Shown piece after piece: positions 1 to 10,453 of a stretch of 24,796 nucleotides of DNA (position 1 is its first letter; the number at the start of each line of letters is the position of its first letter). A model generated the notes under the pieces. It did not search any database. It saw nothing but the letters and a program-made list of their open reading frames with translations, and was not told the origin of the DNA. The DNA comes from Chara braunii (taxonomy: Eukaryota > Streptophyta > Charophyceae > Charales > Characeae): the NCBI GenBank assembly GCA_003427395.1, contig BFEA01000047.1:3235464-3260259 (forward strand). The letters run 5' to 3'. Position numbers and translations under genes: made by a program.

Positions 1-1108
1 AGCGGGTTGCTGACCCCTCTAGAAAGGAGGCAGCCACAACAACTTCTTGCTCTGGCCTGGTAAGTTTGTGCCTCACATAGGTAGGCACCGTTCTTACCCA
101 GGTATCCAAGTCCTCATCCTTCTTCTTGTCGCCAGAGAAGGGTTTAGGACTCATCAAGGGTATCTTGGGCATCCACTGCATAGGTTGCAAGGGCTGCATG
201 GGCCCAGGGGCTTGCTGCAGCGGCTGCATAGCCACTGAAACAGGCTGTTGCACACTAACCTGGGCCTGGCTTGACAGTGGGACTGTAGTGACCACTGTCG
301 TAGATGGTACGGCTGAGACTCTATGAACTGGACCGCTAGTTGCTACTAAACCACCTGGAGGGGGCATGCCAAACATAGGAGAGAAAGTTGGCCCTGTGGG
401 TTGCGGCATCGATGAAGGACCCGCACCCGCAGGGGGAACTACAACAAATTGTGGCTGCCTCATCATTGTACGAGGAGCCCGAAGTTCAGCCATAATTTGT
501 TTCTGGCCTGCTACCAATTCAGCCAGCAATTCCTGCTGGACATTCTGCGCTTCTGCCACTGATAGTAAAGCATTACGCAGCACATGGACAACAGAGTCTA
601 ATGTCGCCTCATCTAGTCCTTCCAGTGTGCCTAGCTCCTCTCTTCTACTACCTAATCCAACTTTTCTCAGGATTGCTCTCCTTCTCCTCTTTGCTGCCTC
701 ATCCAATTGCCGTTGTAACTCATCCTGAAGTTCTTCTGCTTGGAGGGTTTCATAATCCTCTGGCGTGAGTTGAGTCTGTTGGCTGACTAGCAAGCCAACA
801 GTATGGCTAACGGACCCATGAGAACCACTCTGGCTTACTCCTGACGAAGTGGACTATGAAGAGGTTTGCGACATGGTAGATGAAGTGGCCATGGTTGTAC
901 CGGTGCTAACTATAGTTCTAGTCCTGGCACTATCCTCAGCCACCCTCACTCTCCTTGTTGCTGCTCTCTCTCTAACCTCTCTCCGCAATCTCCTCTCGTC
1001 TCGTGGACCTAACTCCAAGAATGTCAAAGGTTGACTGCAAGCAGTCCCACGAGTAGTCCTACGGTCATCCACTAACGACCCCTCCTCACTTGTGCTTGCA
1101 TCACTCAT
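1..1108 (-). pseudogene. gag: Element B gag (Ty3/gypsy), one in-frame stop, cut by the left window edge
   Basis: Read on the minus strand from the ATG at 1106-1108, one frame stays open to the window edge except for a TAG at 854-856 (codon 85). The N-terminus is acidic then Arg-rich. A charged, helix-prone stretch rich in Glu, Gln and Arg follows (about 640-760) and looks like a coiled coil. Next comes a Pro/Gln/Met-rich linker (about 180-480). The last part, about 1-165, has the retrotransposon-gag signature: KPFSGDKKKDEDLDTWVRT and then PEQEVVVAASFLEGSA. This is the capsid-like Gag that packages element RNA into virus-like particles. The gene lies 1.25 kb downstream of the element's LTR and PBS. 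Zinc knuckle and pol would lie left of the window. The single stop in an otherwise clean frame suggests a fairly young copy or a stop acquired late. Confidence 0.85.
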
Positions 1109-2359
1109 GAGCTACAGTGTGTGTGATCTAAACTAGAATCCACACTGAATCCTACCTTAGCCTGGCGCACAACCGAGTATAATACACAACGGATTTCGGT
1201 CGGCCTGAACAGAAACAGTCTAATGTCAGATCCTACAGGAAATATTATATCTATTTTTAGATTACCCTAGAACAGATTGCTATACAACAAAGATCTAATC
1301 TGTCTATAGCTGTCTGTCAGTTGTTAGTCAAGTCTGTAACAACTAGATAATCAAAAATAAAAATAACATCTTCTGTTGGAGATGTATGTTTGATGGCAGA
1401 TTGTCTGTTGATTGCCACTGCGAACAGTTACCGGAATCCCCCCTCCCCCTGTGTCCTTCTTGAGTGGTCGCTTTGTGTCAACGTCCTGAGCATCTGGTTG
1501 AGCAGCGTGTCTGAAAGGTGTGCAATCCGTCCCACCCTTGTGCCCCAAGTCAACGCCGAACTTGCCAGCCCCTGCACCTTATTTACCCTCGCATGCAACG
1601 AGCCTTACACACCCGGTTTGATCTGGCTGATCAGGAGGGATTTAAGGAGAGCCCCCATCTCCTCAGGAATTATTTAACGTCGCAGACAGGACGACGATTA
1701 CAGCCAGATTCAACACCGAGTCCCCAATCATAAATATTTAAAGACGGTCTGGTAAGCATCTGTCAAAGGTTGGCAGGCCCTGCATGACCTCTATTGCGCA
1801 AGCAGCAGAACCAAGGACTTGCGGCAAAGCATGCGTGTACTAGTCCTTGCGGGTTGGTATGGTGACCGTGACCCGAGTGCTTTCGTCCAAGGCCCTTCAG
1901 AGGCTTCGCCCGTCTCCCACCAGCTTGCTGCCCAGGAAGAATGTCGACTCTCAAGGTTGAGCGCTCGCGACACCTCACATCGAGAGGACTCTCAAGACAG
2001 AACTCACTTCCTCACGGTAAGAAGCAATGAAGAGGGTAGATAAGGAAGAGAGCAACGTACCTCATAAATGCTGCCCCCAACCACAAATTTCTCACCGGCA
2101 ACCTGATGTGCAATTATGATGACCGGTCTTTGCCTCGGCACAACCAACAGCAGAATGCGATTCTACCTCGGCTTAATATGCCACATCAGCGAGCTCTCAT
2201 CATCCAGCATACACCTCGTATGTCACCACATAGCTCCCTGGCGCGCCCACTCTGACCTGGGCCGCCCAATGTTCAACGCCAATGCCTTATCACTGCCCCA
2301 CACCTCATGCGAAGCACCAATAGCTATTGCGAAGAACCAATGAAGCGCAATATGAACCA
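1109..2359 (-). other. Untranslated leader of element B between PBS and gag
   Basis: This 1.25 kb has no convincing reading frame on either strand; the short ORFs are not family-like. It lies between the primer binding site (2360-2371) and the gag ATG (1106-1108), so it is the expected 5' leader of the minus-strand element. Long leaders are usual in plant Ty3/gypsy elements. A small direct repeat (ATTGGTTCTTCGCA and ATTGGTGCTTCGCA, minus strand) is near 2305-2342. Confidence 0.6.
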
Positions 2360-2371
2360 GCTCCGATACCA
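2360..2371 (-). promoter_or_regulatory. Primer binding site of element B (initiator Met tRNA type)
   Basis: The minus strand reads TGGTATCGGAGC, one base off the plant initiator-Met PBS TGGTATCAGAGC. It begins three bases after the LTR end CCTAGCA. The position fixes the strand of the element and the inner edge of its 5' LTR. Confidence 0.85.
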
Positions 2372-2374
2372 AAT

Positions 2375-3377
2375 TGCTAGGAAATAAGCAACAGCGAGAT
2401 GACAAATTCCAGATTACACCATCACATTGAAAGCCAGATAGTCACACTGTGTCCAGAGAGCAGCATTGCACCAATAATACACCAATGGAGGTTCATAGTA
2501 CTGAAAACCAATGTCAAGGAGAGTTTCTCTCTCTCCGCCACAACACAAGAGTCCAGTCCCTTCACACTCCTACTTGGCGCTCAACGCCCAGCCTACTCCT
2601 ACACAACTACAATCAGCCTACTAGTAGACAATGCAACTGTTGACATCAGCGGCAACCCAAAGTACTTGAAGATGTCGCCCTTATGCAGACCATCGCCAAT
2701 ACAAGGTATGTGCCCTCACATCATCATCATCATCATCCTTTGCCCTTCCCTGATTTTACACCCACACCTGTCCTCACTTACACCCGAAGACCACCCCTGC
2801 GCCTCACTGTGTATCCAAGCCCAGCCCGCTATGGAGGCTGGCTATGGCGCTGCCCTCAGCAGCGCCCTGCTCCCACACACGACCGCACGTGCACAGCCTC
2901 TTGCTCCAATGCCGGCAGCCAGCCCGCGAGCAATTGCTCTAGCAACGCTGCCGCCAGCTAGTAAGTGACCGAATGCCCATGCCAGGGGAGAGCTCTTTCC
3001 TTTATGGAAAGAGCTGGCCTGCTTGCGCAGCCTGGCCGCACTGCCCTGGGCCCAGAAGCTTCCGGTAGGCCCCAGGATGCTGCGTGCTACTTGCAGCGTT
3101 TGGGCCTCATTCGGTTGGGCCTCCCAACTGTCAATGTATGAGGCTGCGATTCATGCCCAAGGCCTGCATTCTTTGGAAAGGCCCGGTAGGCCTTGGAAAT
3201 GTCTTTGTTTCTCGGCCTGTGTTTCTCTCAACCAACTGGCGTGTTGCAACTGCCTGTACCCCAAATATGAAATTGACAGTCAAAGGCCTCTTGTAAAATG
3301 TTAGGCCCACCTTCACTTAGGGAGGGCACCACTGCAACCGGGGCCCCTTAGGCCTGCCGAGGACTCAGATCCTCGCA
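2375..3377 (-). repeat. 5' LTR of element B (1003 bp)
   Basis: On the minus strand the LTR starts TGCGAGG (3377) and ends CCTAGCA (2375), near-perfect inverted termini. It aligns along its whole length with 18327-19359, the LTR of element C, so the boundaries come from comparing two copies. The PBS follows directly. The pair differs by many substitutions and by a CT-repeat expansion present only in the C copy. Bases 3378-3382 (GTAGT) would be the outer target-site copy; its partner is outside the window. The short plus-strand ORFs inside are not genes. Confidence 0.85.
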
Positions 3378-3694
3378 GTAGTCTGTCACAGCCATAAAAC
3401 CCACTCTACACACCTACTCAGCCCCGGATATCAACTGTCATGACTGCTAGTATAGTCCAAAACCTGGCCGGACCAGTCCACCTGAACAGAAGGCTTAGCA
3501 AGGCCTTGTTTTGTGCGGTCATGTTTGCTATGCGTGTTTGTTTGCTTGTGTGTTTGTAGTAGACTATAACCAGAACAAGCCCTTCTCCACGCAGATGATA
3601 GGTCCAAAATTGAAACAACTTTACCTTATCATCTTATGTGTGATATTGACTGTTGCATTGTGAATGATTCAAGCCCACCATGTGTACTATTGTG
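3378..3694. other. Unassigned DNA between LTR B and LTR A
   Basis: These 317 bp have no gene or repeat partner in the window. They lie between the outer edge of the element B LTR and the abrupt end of similarity of the element A 3' LTR. They may be the DNA into which B inserted, or flank joined to A by a deletion. Confidence 0.4.
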
Positions 3695-4276
3695 GCCTGC
3701 ATGCCTCTTGGCGAGTGACTTCCTAGGCCGCGCGGCCTCCAAGCAATCGGTACCTCCTCCCTTTCGGAGCGACACATCATTGCAGACTCTGATATTGTCG
3801 GTACAAGCCCTAGACTCAGACTGGTTGGACTGGTACCCGCGTAGACCTAGCCTACAACTACTGGGCCTCTAAAAATGCAAACTTTTGTCTTCTTCTGCTC
3901 GGCCTCGGGTACCCGACACACCTACCTCTACCTGGTATGGTACCGGCCCACCCGCTACTTGAGTGTTTCCCGCTGCTTCAAGTGTGGCGGGCCTCTTTCC
4001 CCGCCACTTGAGTGTTTTCCCCCGCTGCAGTCCTCAGGGTCACGGGCACAGGTAAGTATCGGCCCTTCGGGCCCACTGAACGAACAAGTGCCCTTGCGGG
4101 TCACACACACGCTCAAGTCGACAAGCACTCAGACAGACATGCAGACCAGCAAGCGTGCACACACACAGACTCAGAGAACACAGTAACAAGCGGGAAACTC
4201 AGCAAGGCATTCATTCCATGAGCAAAACTCAGAATTCGGTTGTGTGTCTCACTCCGTGTTTGGTTAGGTCATTACA
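3695..4276 (-). repeat. 3' LTR of element A (582 bp, apparently lacking its 3' part)
   Basis: The LTR begins TGTAATGACC on the minus strand at 4276, directly after a polypurine tract, which fixes its outer 5' edge. It matches 15366-15947 base for base in length. Similarity stops at 3695, where no clean CA end is present. If the right-hand LTR is really 1305 bp, this copy has lost its last ~720 bp (U5 side). Confidence 0.8.
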
Positions 4277-4290
4277 TTACCCCCCTCTTA
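4277..4290 (-). promoter_or_regulatory. Polypurine tract of element A
   Basis: The minus strand reads AAGAGGGGGGTAA and then the LTR start TGTAATG. A purine run against the 3' LTR is the plus-strand primer of LTR elements and confirms the orientation. Confidence 0.85.
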
Positions 4291-4317
4291 AGTGCGAGGT
4301 CCCTTCGCGCGAGTAAC

Positions 4318-4890
4318 TCATTCTGAGTCCCTGACAAATGCATCGTAAGCAAACAAAAGAAAGAGATTTCGTGAGTACTCAGTAGCAGTGAGTTTTGCAA
4401 AGATTTTAGGTACAACATTATATGTTATTTGCCGCTCGTAGGGTTTAACAACGTGAGGTGCGTTGCTCAGCAGTTCCTTCTTGGAGATTCAATAAAGATC
4501 GTCCAACGGGTGATACATGAAATGAATCTGGTACTGTCTATTATGCCCCTTCCCTACGTGTTGTTTGATTCTATCGATCTCATGACCGCCCTTGATTGCA
4601 CGAGGAATCATGTCTTCACTATAATCGAAGGACTCAGCATCACGATGTATATGCAGTTTTGATGCATGAAAGACTGGGTATGTGCGTAGATGAGGAGGCA
4701 CAACAATTGTGTATGATGGGCCGATTGCCAATCACGTCTAAAACTTCCCACGGACCATAATAGAGTGGGAGAAGTTTGTGTGACACTCCCTCTTCTTCTA
4801 AAAATTCAGACATCTTGGCCCAGACATAACTTCCCACTTTAATATCTGAAGGTTGGCGTTTCTTGTTCGCATGATGGATCATTGCGTGTT
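4318..4890 (-). pseudogene. pol: Element A pol C-terminus: GPY/F module and chromodomain
   Basis: Minus-strand reading shows RQPSDIKVGSYVWAKM and then KLLPLYYGPWEVLDVIG (about 4720-4870), the GPY/F module that follows chromovirus integrases. Next, across a frame change, is HLRTYPVFHASKLHIH (about 4650-4700). The chromodomain follows, with IKGGHEIDRI and a QYQIHF strand (about 4500-4600). A Trp codon expected after the DDLY motif is TGA (4489-4491). The sequence stays recognisable to a stop at 4318-4320, just before the polypurine tract. Chromodomains steer integration by binding histone marks. The reading frame is broken at least twice, so no working protein is made. Confidence 0.85.
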
Positions 4891-5923
4891 GTCACTTGGT
4901 CATTGCTGCGATGGCAACTTTGAGCAAGCGATCATACTTGGCACTTAGGCTAGGCCTGTCGGGTGTTAAACTAGCTGGCTGTTCAGGGAATAAGTAGGAG
5001 AGCGGATTACGTATCTACCAGCCGTAATTTAGCCTGTTTGGCATCATGCCGATGGAAGAATGAATGGAGTTGTTGTACAACCCCTGGACTCAATACAACT
5101 CTTCATCCCACTTTTCCTGATCCGGAATGATTAAAGCACGGAGAAGTTGGAACACAGTCTGGTTTATCTCCTTAGCCAAACTGATGGCTTGGGGATGTCG
5201 GCTAGATGTCATGCTCATTTTGAGGCCAGAGAGTTGGGACATGAAGTTCTTCCATTCAATACTTATAAAGCATGGATCCCCATCATTCACAAGGGTTTTA
5301 GGGGTTTCAAACTACAGAATGTACATCTACTGGAACTTATGGATCACGACTTCAGTTGGGGCATGAGGTGGCAATGAAATCAGATTGAGGAATTTAGAAA
5401 AGCGATCAACAATCACCATCACTTGCAAATAACAATTTTTACTTATCTTACCCATGTTCGTGAAGTCGATAGAGACAGACTTTCTGGGACCGTCGGGAAT
5501 GGGAAGAGGTTTACGCAGCCCCATGGGTTTTTGTCTTGATGATTTGATTCGTTGGCAGACTTGACACTCAGTCACAAACCTTTCAGCAGATCCTTTCATA
5601 CTAGTCCAATCAAACTGTCTCAATAGGTTTCCGTATGTCTTTGCCATGCCGAAGTGTCCACTCCGGTCGTGAGCCAGGTGCAAGAAGTGTGTGCGGATAG
5701 GCTCATGGTTGGGTACACACAAACAGTCATTATTTCCATAGCGTCGGAAAACCAGTCCTCCATATTCGTGAAAATCAGGCTGACTGCTGGGGTCAGCCCG
5801 CAACTGCTCAAGGATCAGACTAAGGTCCGGGTCCTTGGCAGTTTGCTCTATGAGCTCCTCCTTCAATTTCTTCAGGAGGTCGGAGTTCACAAGGTAAGTC
5901 ATATACTTGGGGTGGCGATACAA
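4891..5923 (-). pseudogene. pol: Element A integrase
   Basis: The longest open piece (5327-5923, 198 codons) has the N-terminal zinc region, with HLAHDRSGHFGMAKTYG and CQVCQRIK giving the HHCC ligands. The start of the catalytic core follows, with the first Asp in SIDFTNMG and then VIVDRFSKF. A stop and frame change near 5300-5326 interrupt the core. It resumes at 5090-5290 with the second Asp in VNDGDPCF (usually SDRD) and the catalytic Glu in AKEINQT (usually TERIN). Integrase joins element cDNA to host DNA. The acidic triad is still visible, but the gene is split into several frames and ends in degraded sequence near 4900-5090. Confidence 0.88.
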
Positions 5924-6345
5924 TTCATCAACAACTCAATTATAACAACCATTTTTTTTTTTTTCGGCTCAAAGTCGAAAATGTCAATCTCATGGAACCA
6001 GCGAGTTATTGTAGGGGACAAGGTGGTTTGTTCCTTTATCCAATTCAAAGTCTCATGATCTGAGAAGACTTTGAAGTGGCGTCCCAAAAGATAGTGCTTT
6101 CAGTGATCCAAAGCCATGCGCAAGGCATAGAGCTCGCGCATGTAGGTGGAAGTAGCTACCTTTTCGCTGGGCATGCGTTTGCTATAGTGCTCGAGCGGTC
6201 ACAAGCCATCGTAGTCATCTTGTTGCAGCACTGCGTCAATCCCATGCTGGCTTGCATCCGTAGTGACTATGAATGTGAGTTTGGAATCTGCAATGCGGAG
6301 TACATGGTAACTTACCAAGGTCTTTTTCAAGGCTTGAAATGAAGT
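5924..6345 (-). pseudogene. pol: Element A RNase H
   Basis: Minus-strand reading shows TTDASQHGIDAVLQQ (about 6220-6265), which holds the conserved Asp of Ty3/gypsy RNase H. STYMRELYALRMALDH (about 6095-6145) has the catalytic Glu. GRHFKVFSDHETLNWIKEQ (about 6025-6085) has the next Asp. RNase H removes the RNA strand during reverse transcription. It lies between RT and integrase, as expected. The two ORF pieces are in different frames, with stops inside, and a Lys-rich run encoded by a T-run (5950-5963) suggests slippage. Confidence 0.85.
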
Positions 6346-7160
6346 CTCACATGTTGCATCTCACATGTAAGATACGTTCTTGCTCGTTAATCGGGACAAC
6401 AGGCGAGCAACAATAGAGAATCGGGCCACAAACTTTCGAGAGTGTGATGCAAAACCAAGGAAAGAACGCAATTCGCGGATGTTTGCGGGTTGAGGCCAAT
6501 CGCGTATGACCTCAACCTTGGTTGCCTCACACTCGAGGCCTGCAACAAACAACCGATGCCAAAGATAGATGATGTTGTCCCGCCCAAACTCAGATTTCTC
6601 TAAGTTGAGATGAAGTTGCGTTTTCTTGAGGATGGTGAACACTTCCTCAAGGTGCTTCATATGTTCCTTGATGGACTTGCTAAAAATCAGTATGTCATCG
6701 AGGTACACAACCACAAACCAACCAATTTGTTCGCGGAGTACTTTGTCCATAAGACTTTGGAAGGTGGCCGGTGCGTTCGTGTCAGTTTTGAGGTCAACTT
6801 GGAGAAGACCTTGCACCCACCTGCAGCATCAAGCAAATCATCTATGCGTGGCAATGGTTATGCATTCTTCCTTGTTATGCGGTTTAGACCGCGATAATCA
6901 ATACACATGTGAAGTTTGCCTCCTTTCTTTGGGACAAACAAAACGGGTGCACCAAATTCAGATTCGTTGGGCTTAATCCATCCCTTGTCGGTCATTTCAT
7001 CGATCTATTTTCGGAGTTCCTCCAACTCAGCGGATCCCATACGGTATACACAGCCCTTTGGAGGAACAACACCTTCAACCAACTGGATCGTGTATCGGAC
7101 CGATCGTGTGGGGACTCCACGTGGTTCGGCCAAAACTTTCGGAAATCGGTCAAGTAGGCT
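6346..7160 (-). pseudogene. pol: Element A reverse transcriptase with an internal deletion
   Basis: The N-terminal part reads SAELEELRK, stop, [12 protein letters not shown] (7000-6945), then [20 protein letters not shown] (6960-6900) and PLPRIDDLLDAAGG. The polymerase signature YLDDILIFSK is at about 6680-6710, followed by HLNLEKSEF and a LGFASHSRKFVARFS tail (about 6410-6470). The segment normally running from SGYHQ to the FGLTNAPATF box is missing: VDLK is followed almost directly by TDTNAPATF (about 6775-6800). That removes roughly 40 residues of the fingers/palm and shifts frame. At least two stops are also present (RK* and NA*). The enzyme cannot be functional. Confidence 0.88.
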
Positions 7161-7412
7161 TTGGATGCTCGTTGGGACTGGTGGGGGTGGATGATCAGCA
7201 AAAGGATCACCTAGATCAGGTCGCAAATTACGAATGAAGGCAACCGAATCTGAAGTAAAGTCATTTGGACTAGAGGTAGGTAAAGAAGTAGAAGTGCTAG
7301 AAGTAGATGCATTAGGTGAAGTAGAACTAGTACTAACTGCAAAAGTAGTAGACACATGAGTAGGGCGAACGAAGGCAACATACAATTGTTTGCCTCCTTG
7401 TGCTTGTACCAC
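7161..7412 (-). pseudogene. pol: Element A protease-RT linker, Ser/Thr-rich
   Basis: The open frame 7005-7412 begins with a low-complexity Ser/Thr/Pro stretch (about 7265-7350). It then runs into the recognisable RT N-terminal extension, LLDRFPKVLAEPRGVPTRSV and QLVEGVVPPKG (about 7040-7160). Such linkers vary in length between chromoviruses. No catalytic role is expected. Confidence 0.6.
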
Positions 7413-7900
7413 TTCTTGCAGAACTGCATGGCATTGAGAAAAGTCACTGGGGACTCGTGCTTCTCATTCAAGAGGACGGGAAGTTCGTTCCCTTGAGCGT
7501 CTTTGACCATGAAAAGTGGCTCCTTCCACTTGGTCCATTCGCATTGGGACTGCAGCTAGGCCAAGCCAAGAACTGCATCGAAGGGACACTTGTCAAGGAC
7601 ATAAAAGTTCAATGCGTGGGTGATTATCTTGTCCTTGTCAAAGGTAGTGTGCACACCTTTGAATATATGTGTGGATGTGACAACTTCTTTGTTGCCTACT
7701 TGAGTCCAGCAAGGGCTCTACAAAGCCACTTGCTTCATCCCCAAAGCCACTTGCTTCATCCCCAAACCCACTTTGCGTATCCCGTGCGATGACATGAAGT
7801 TAGTCGTAGCACCACAATCAATCAAGACACGGAGATAGCAGTGGTTTATGAGAAGTTTGGAGAAGATTAACTTCACTGTCTCTGGAGCACGCTGATGTTT
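7413..7900 (-). pseudogene. pol: Element A retropepsin-like protease remnant
   Basis: Minus-strand translation through 7765-7860 gives LRVLIDCGATTNFMSSHG, matching the retrotransposon protease consensus VLIDSGATHNF. The active-site Asp codon is at 7817-7819. Cys replaces the usual Ser or Thr in the D-S/T-G triad. Downstream (7721-7762) a perfect 21 bp tandem duplication adds seven residues. The rest of the domain, to about 7420, is degraded across frames. The protease would cut the Gag-Pol polyprotein. Confidence 0.7.
7721..7762. repeat. Perfect 21 bp tandem duplication inside the protease remnant
   Basis: The 21 bases at 7721-7741, starting CAAAGCCACTTG, are repeated exactly at 7742-7762. 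The unit is a multiple of three, so it keeps frame locally. Confidence 0.95.
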
Positions 7901-8114
7901 TATCGCAGCCCAATGCTCTAGGTGATAGTGAAAGTCGACCTTCTCAGACTCCTCCTAAGGCTCAACATACAAAGCATGACAAACTTCGGCCTTGGAATCA
8001 GCAGACAATGGGGCTTCAAGAGAGGACTGTTGATCTTGTCAGGTTCAGTTTCCCTTGCTGTAGAGGGTGTTGATGTCAACTCTACGCCCGGTTCCGGTTT
8101 CCCTGCAGCCTATA

Positions 8115-9688
8115 ACAATCTTGTACTTTGTGGTTCGGTTTCAGGCAACGCAGGCATAAACCTTTCTTGAGTCAATCCTCCAATCATTTTCAACGATCCG
8201 GAGGTCAACCCAACTTTGGTGGTTGCATCCTCCAGTTTCGCTAGGATTTCGACTTCCTAAGGAAGTTCGACAGTTCTTCCCTGAATTCCTATTCGGTCCC
8301 TTTGCGTTGGCAGTCTTTTCAAAGGCAGTAAATTTTTCTTCTTCGTGGTTTGCATCAGACTTATGGGCAAACGAAAAACAGGTTGTATCAACGTCTTGTT
8401 CTTGGTCGTCACCACGAGTGGGGTCATCTGCATAGACGTCCTCTTCGAACAGATCATGCGCAACAAAACGGTTGCTGCCTCTGAACCACCTGCCGCCGAT
8501 GGGCTTTTTGCTGCCTGTTGTGGAAACGAGGTCTACTGCCTCAGGAATAGCTATGTCCTTCATTAAGGTGAACCAGTTAGTGTATCCAATGAAGTCCTTG
8601 CCCGGGCGATTTGTAAAGGTAGTGGGAACCGCGCCTCTCACTATATCTAAGCAAGATTGGTCAATCATTTTTAATCCCGGGGTGGCAAACATCTTTCTAA
8701 GGTAGGTCTGAAGGCTTTTCATAGAGCTCGACCACTTGTTGCGCTTGATATCAAGTTGGTTCCTTGCCCTTACAACAACATGTGGATCCGTGTATTGTTT
8801 AATCAAAGAGTTCTTCAAGCGTGGCAACCGGAGTGGCTTTAAGCCACCGTGTCAGATTTATCTTTGGAACCCCAGATCGCGTAGCTTGGACTTCTAGAAA
8901 GCCCTTTACAACGGGCTCGACATTCATTCCCATAATCACGGACTGGGTCTCTAATCGAGTTGCCATAACCTCAAAGTAAGCTCTCATGGAGCTGATCCAG
9001 GATTCAATGTCTTCCTTGTCGTCATACTTAGACGGTATCTGCACCGCCTTTCGATCCACATAGGGATCGGCGTAGCTGGGGGCCTGGGACCAGCACCCAC
9101 TGGTTCCAGTCTTGGGGCTGCAGCAATTGCAGAATTTCCTGCATTGTCGCTTGCTGTCGCAACAACGGAATCTGCACCTGTTGCAGGTCCCGAAGGGCTT
9201 GCCATCACATTCAAAGAAGAAGAAGTAGCAAAAGAAGATATGGTAAAAGGGGCAAGACTAGTTTCAATAGCAGCTCCAAAACCAGGGGGTAGAGGAAGAA
9301 GATTGGCCATTTGGGCCTGTCGCAACGCAGCAACCTCTACCGTCAAGTCATGGTACTTGCCAATCATATCGGTCAGATCCTCTTGAAGTGTCCGTAATTT
9401 CGAAGACTTAAGAGATCTGATTGGTATGATCTTCAAGGTTTCAGACTTGAATGATAGCGGTGAGGATAGGCTGCAGTTGTTCCTCACACTGTTCTTTTTG
9501 CTCAGTAAGGGAACAATTTCTAAGATGGACAACTGACTTTTCAACAACATCTCCTTCCTCTCTTCCTCTGTCTTTTGTTCCCTTTTAAGAGCACCCTCAT
9601 AGAGTACCTGTAGATACGGTTTTTCCGCATCACAAGCTACGTTCAATAGGGTCTGCCATTGCGCTGAGGTTAGTTATGGCTCGGCCAT
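8115..9688 (-). pseudogene. gag: Element A gag with CCHC zinc knuckle, several frameshifts and an early stop
   Basis: The likely start is the ATG at 9686-9688 (MAEP), but codon 5 is TAA (9674-9676). The frame is then open from 9646 to 8984, with AQWQTLLNVACDAEK near the start and a basic/Glu-rich helix. A frame change near 9060 leads to SKYDDKEDIESWISSMRAYF (about 8970-9040), the capsid-like gag core. A further change near 8815 leads to 8141-8827. A last change gives a perfect zinc knuckle at 8115-8156, CLRCLKPNHKVQDC (CX2CX4HX4C). Gag forms the particle shell and the knuckle binds RNA. At least three frameshifts plus one stop make it dead. Confidence 0.82.
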
Positions 9689-10453
9689 TTTCGGACCATT
9701 ACTGTTGACAAGGGGGTTAGAGAGATGCCAACCAGCAAAGGAATCAATCAGACTCTCAAGGGGTACACTACCCTTTCCACTTGGACAAACACTCCATTTC
9801 CCAATCCTTGTCCACTCCAGACGGTCACTTTCTCACTCTTCCTTTTCTCTTTCTCTCTTCCTTCTCTCTTTTCTTTGGTTACGAGTCTCCATGGGCATTG
9901 AAAATGAACTCAGAGAAAGAAACAAATTGAAAAGCTCAAAGAAGAGAAGGTAGAATTCATAGCCGGAGCGACATTACATTTGGACTAGCAACAACAAAAA
10001 TAAAAACACAAATTTACATGAGAGGTTTGATCCAGCGACTCAGTCTGATCAGTTTGAATACGAGATCCCCTCGAGTCCTGTCAGATCAGTTATGTGAACA
10101 TACCGCAAATCAGACAATGAGTGACGATATGCAACAATGGAGAATTGAGTGGTGTACAAAGTGCGAGTCAAGCCACGAACTATGCAATCAAAGCATGCGA
10201 AATGTCTCAGCCGAGATCCCCTCGGGAGCGGGTGTCCTAACCAAAAGAATAAAACGCTGGATCCCAGTCAGAAAGAGAATGAACCAATGTCTAACAGATT
10301 TGGGTCCAAGGGGCCCTTCTTGCTTGGGCCCGATCCAACTAGGTCCCTAAGGGTCTCACGTAGGTCGTGACCGAGTCCCGACCAAGAGGACTCCCGCATG
10401 GACTCAATTTCTGCTTCTTTTTTTCTTTTTTTTTTCTTTTTCCTCCTTAACAG
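9689..10453. other. Non-coding stretch next to element A gag, possible leader
   Basis: No gene is visible. The part next to gag (9700-9955) is purine-rich on the minus strand, as in many retroelement leaders. The motif CGAGATCCCCTCG occurs twice, near 10060 and 10219. A pyrimidine run (10413-10446) ends the stretch. No PBS was found here, which argues that the element's 5' LTR is not directly adjacent. Confidence 0.4.

Noticed and set aside
2399-2968. 189-codon plus-strand ORF with a His run
   Set aside because: It lies inside LTR B and is antisense; the His run is a CAT repeat, and it has no protein motif.
9706-9977. Short 5' LTR next to gag (TGTAATG on the minus strand at 9977)
   Set aside because: The sequence after TGTAATG does not match the 3' LTR and no PBS follows, while a good PBS and matching LTR exist at 14630-15947.
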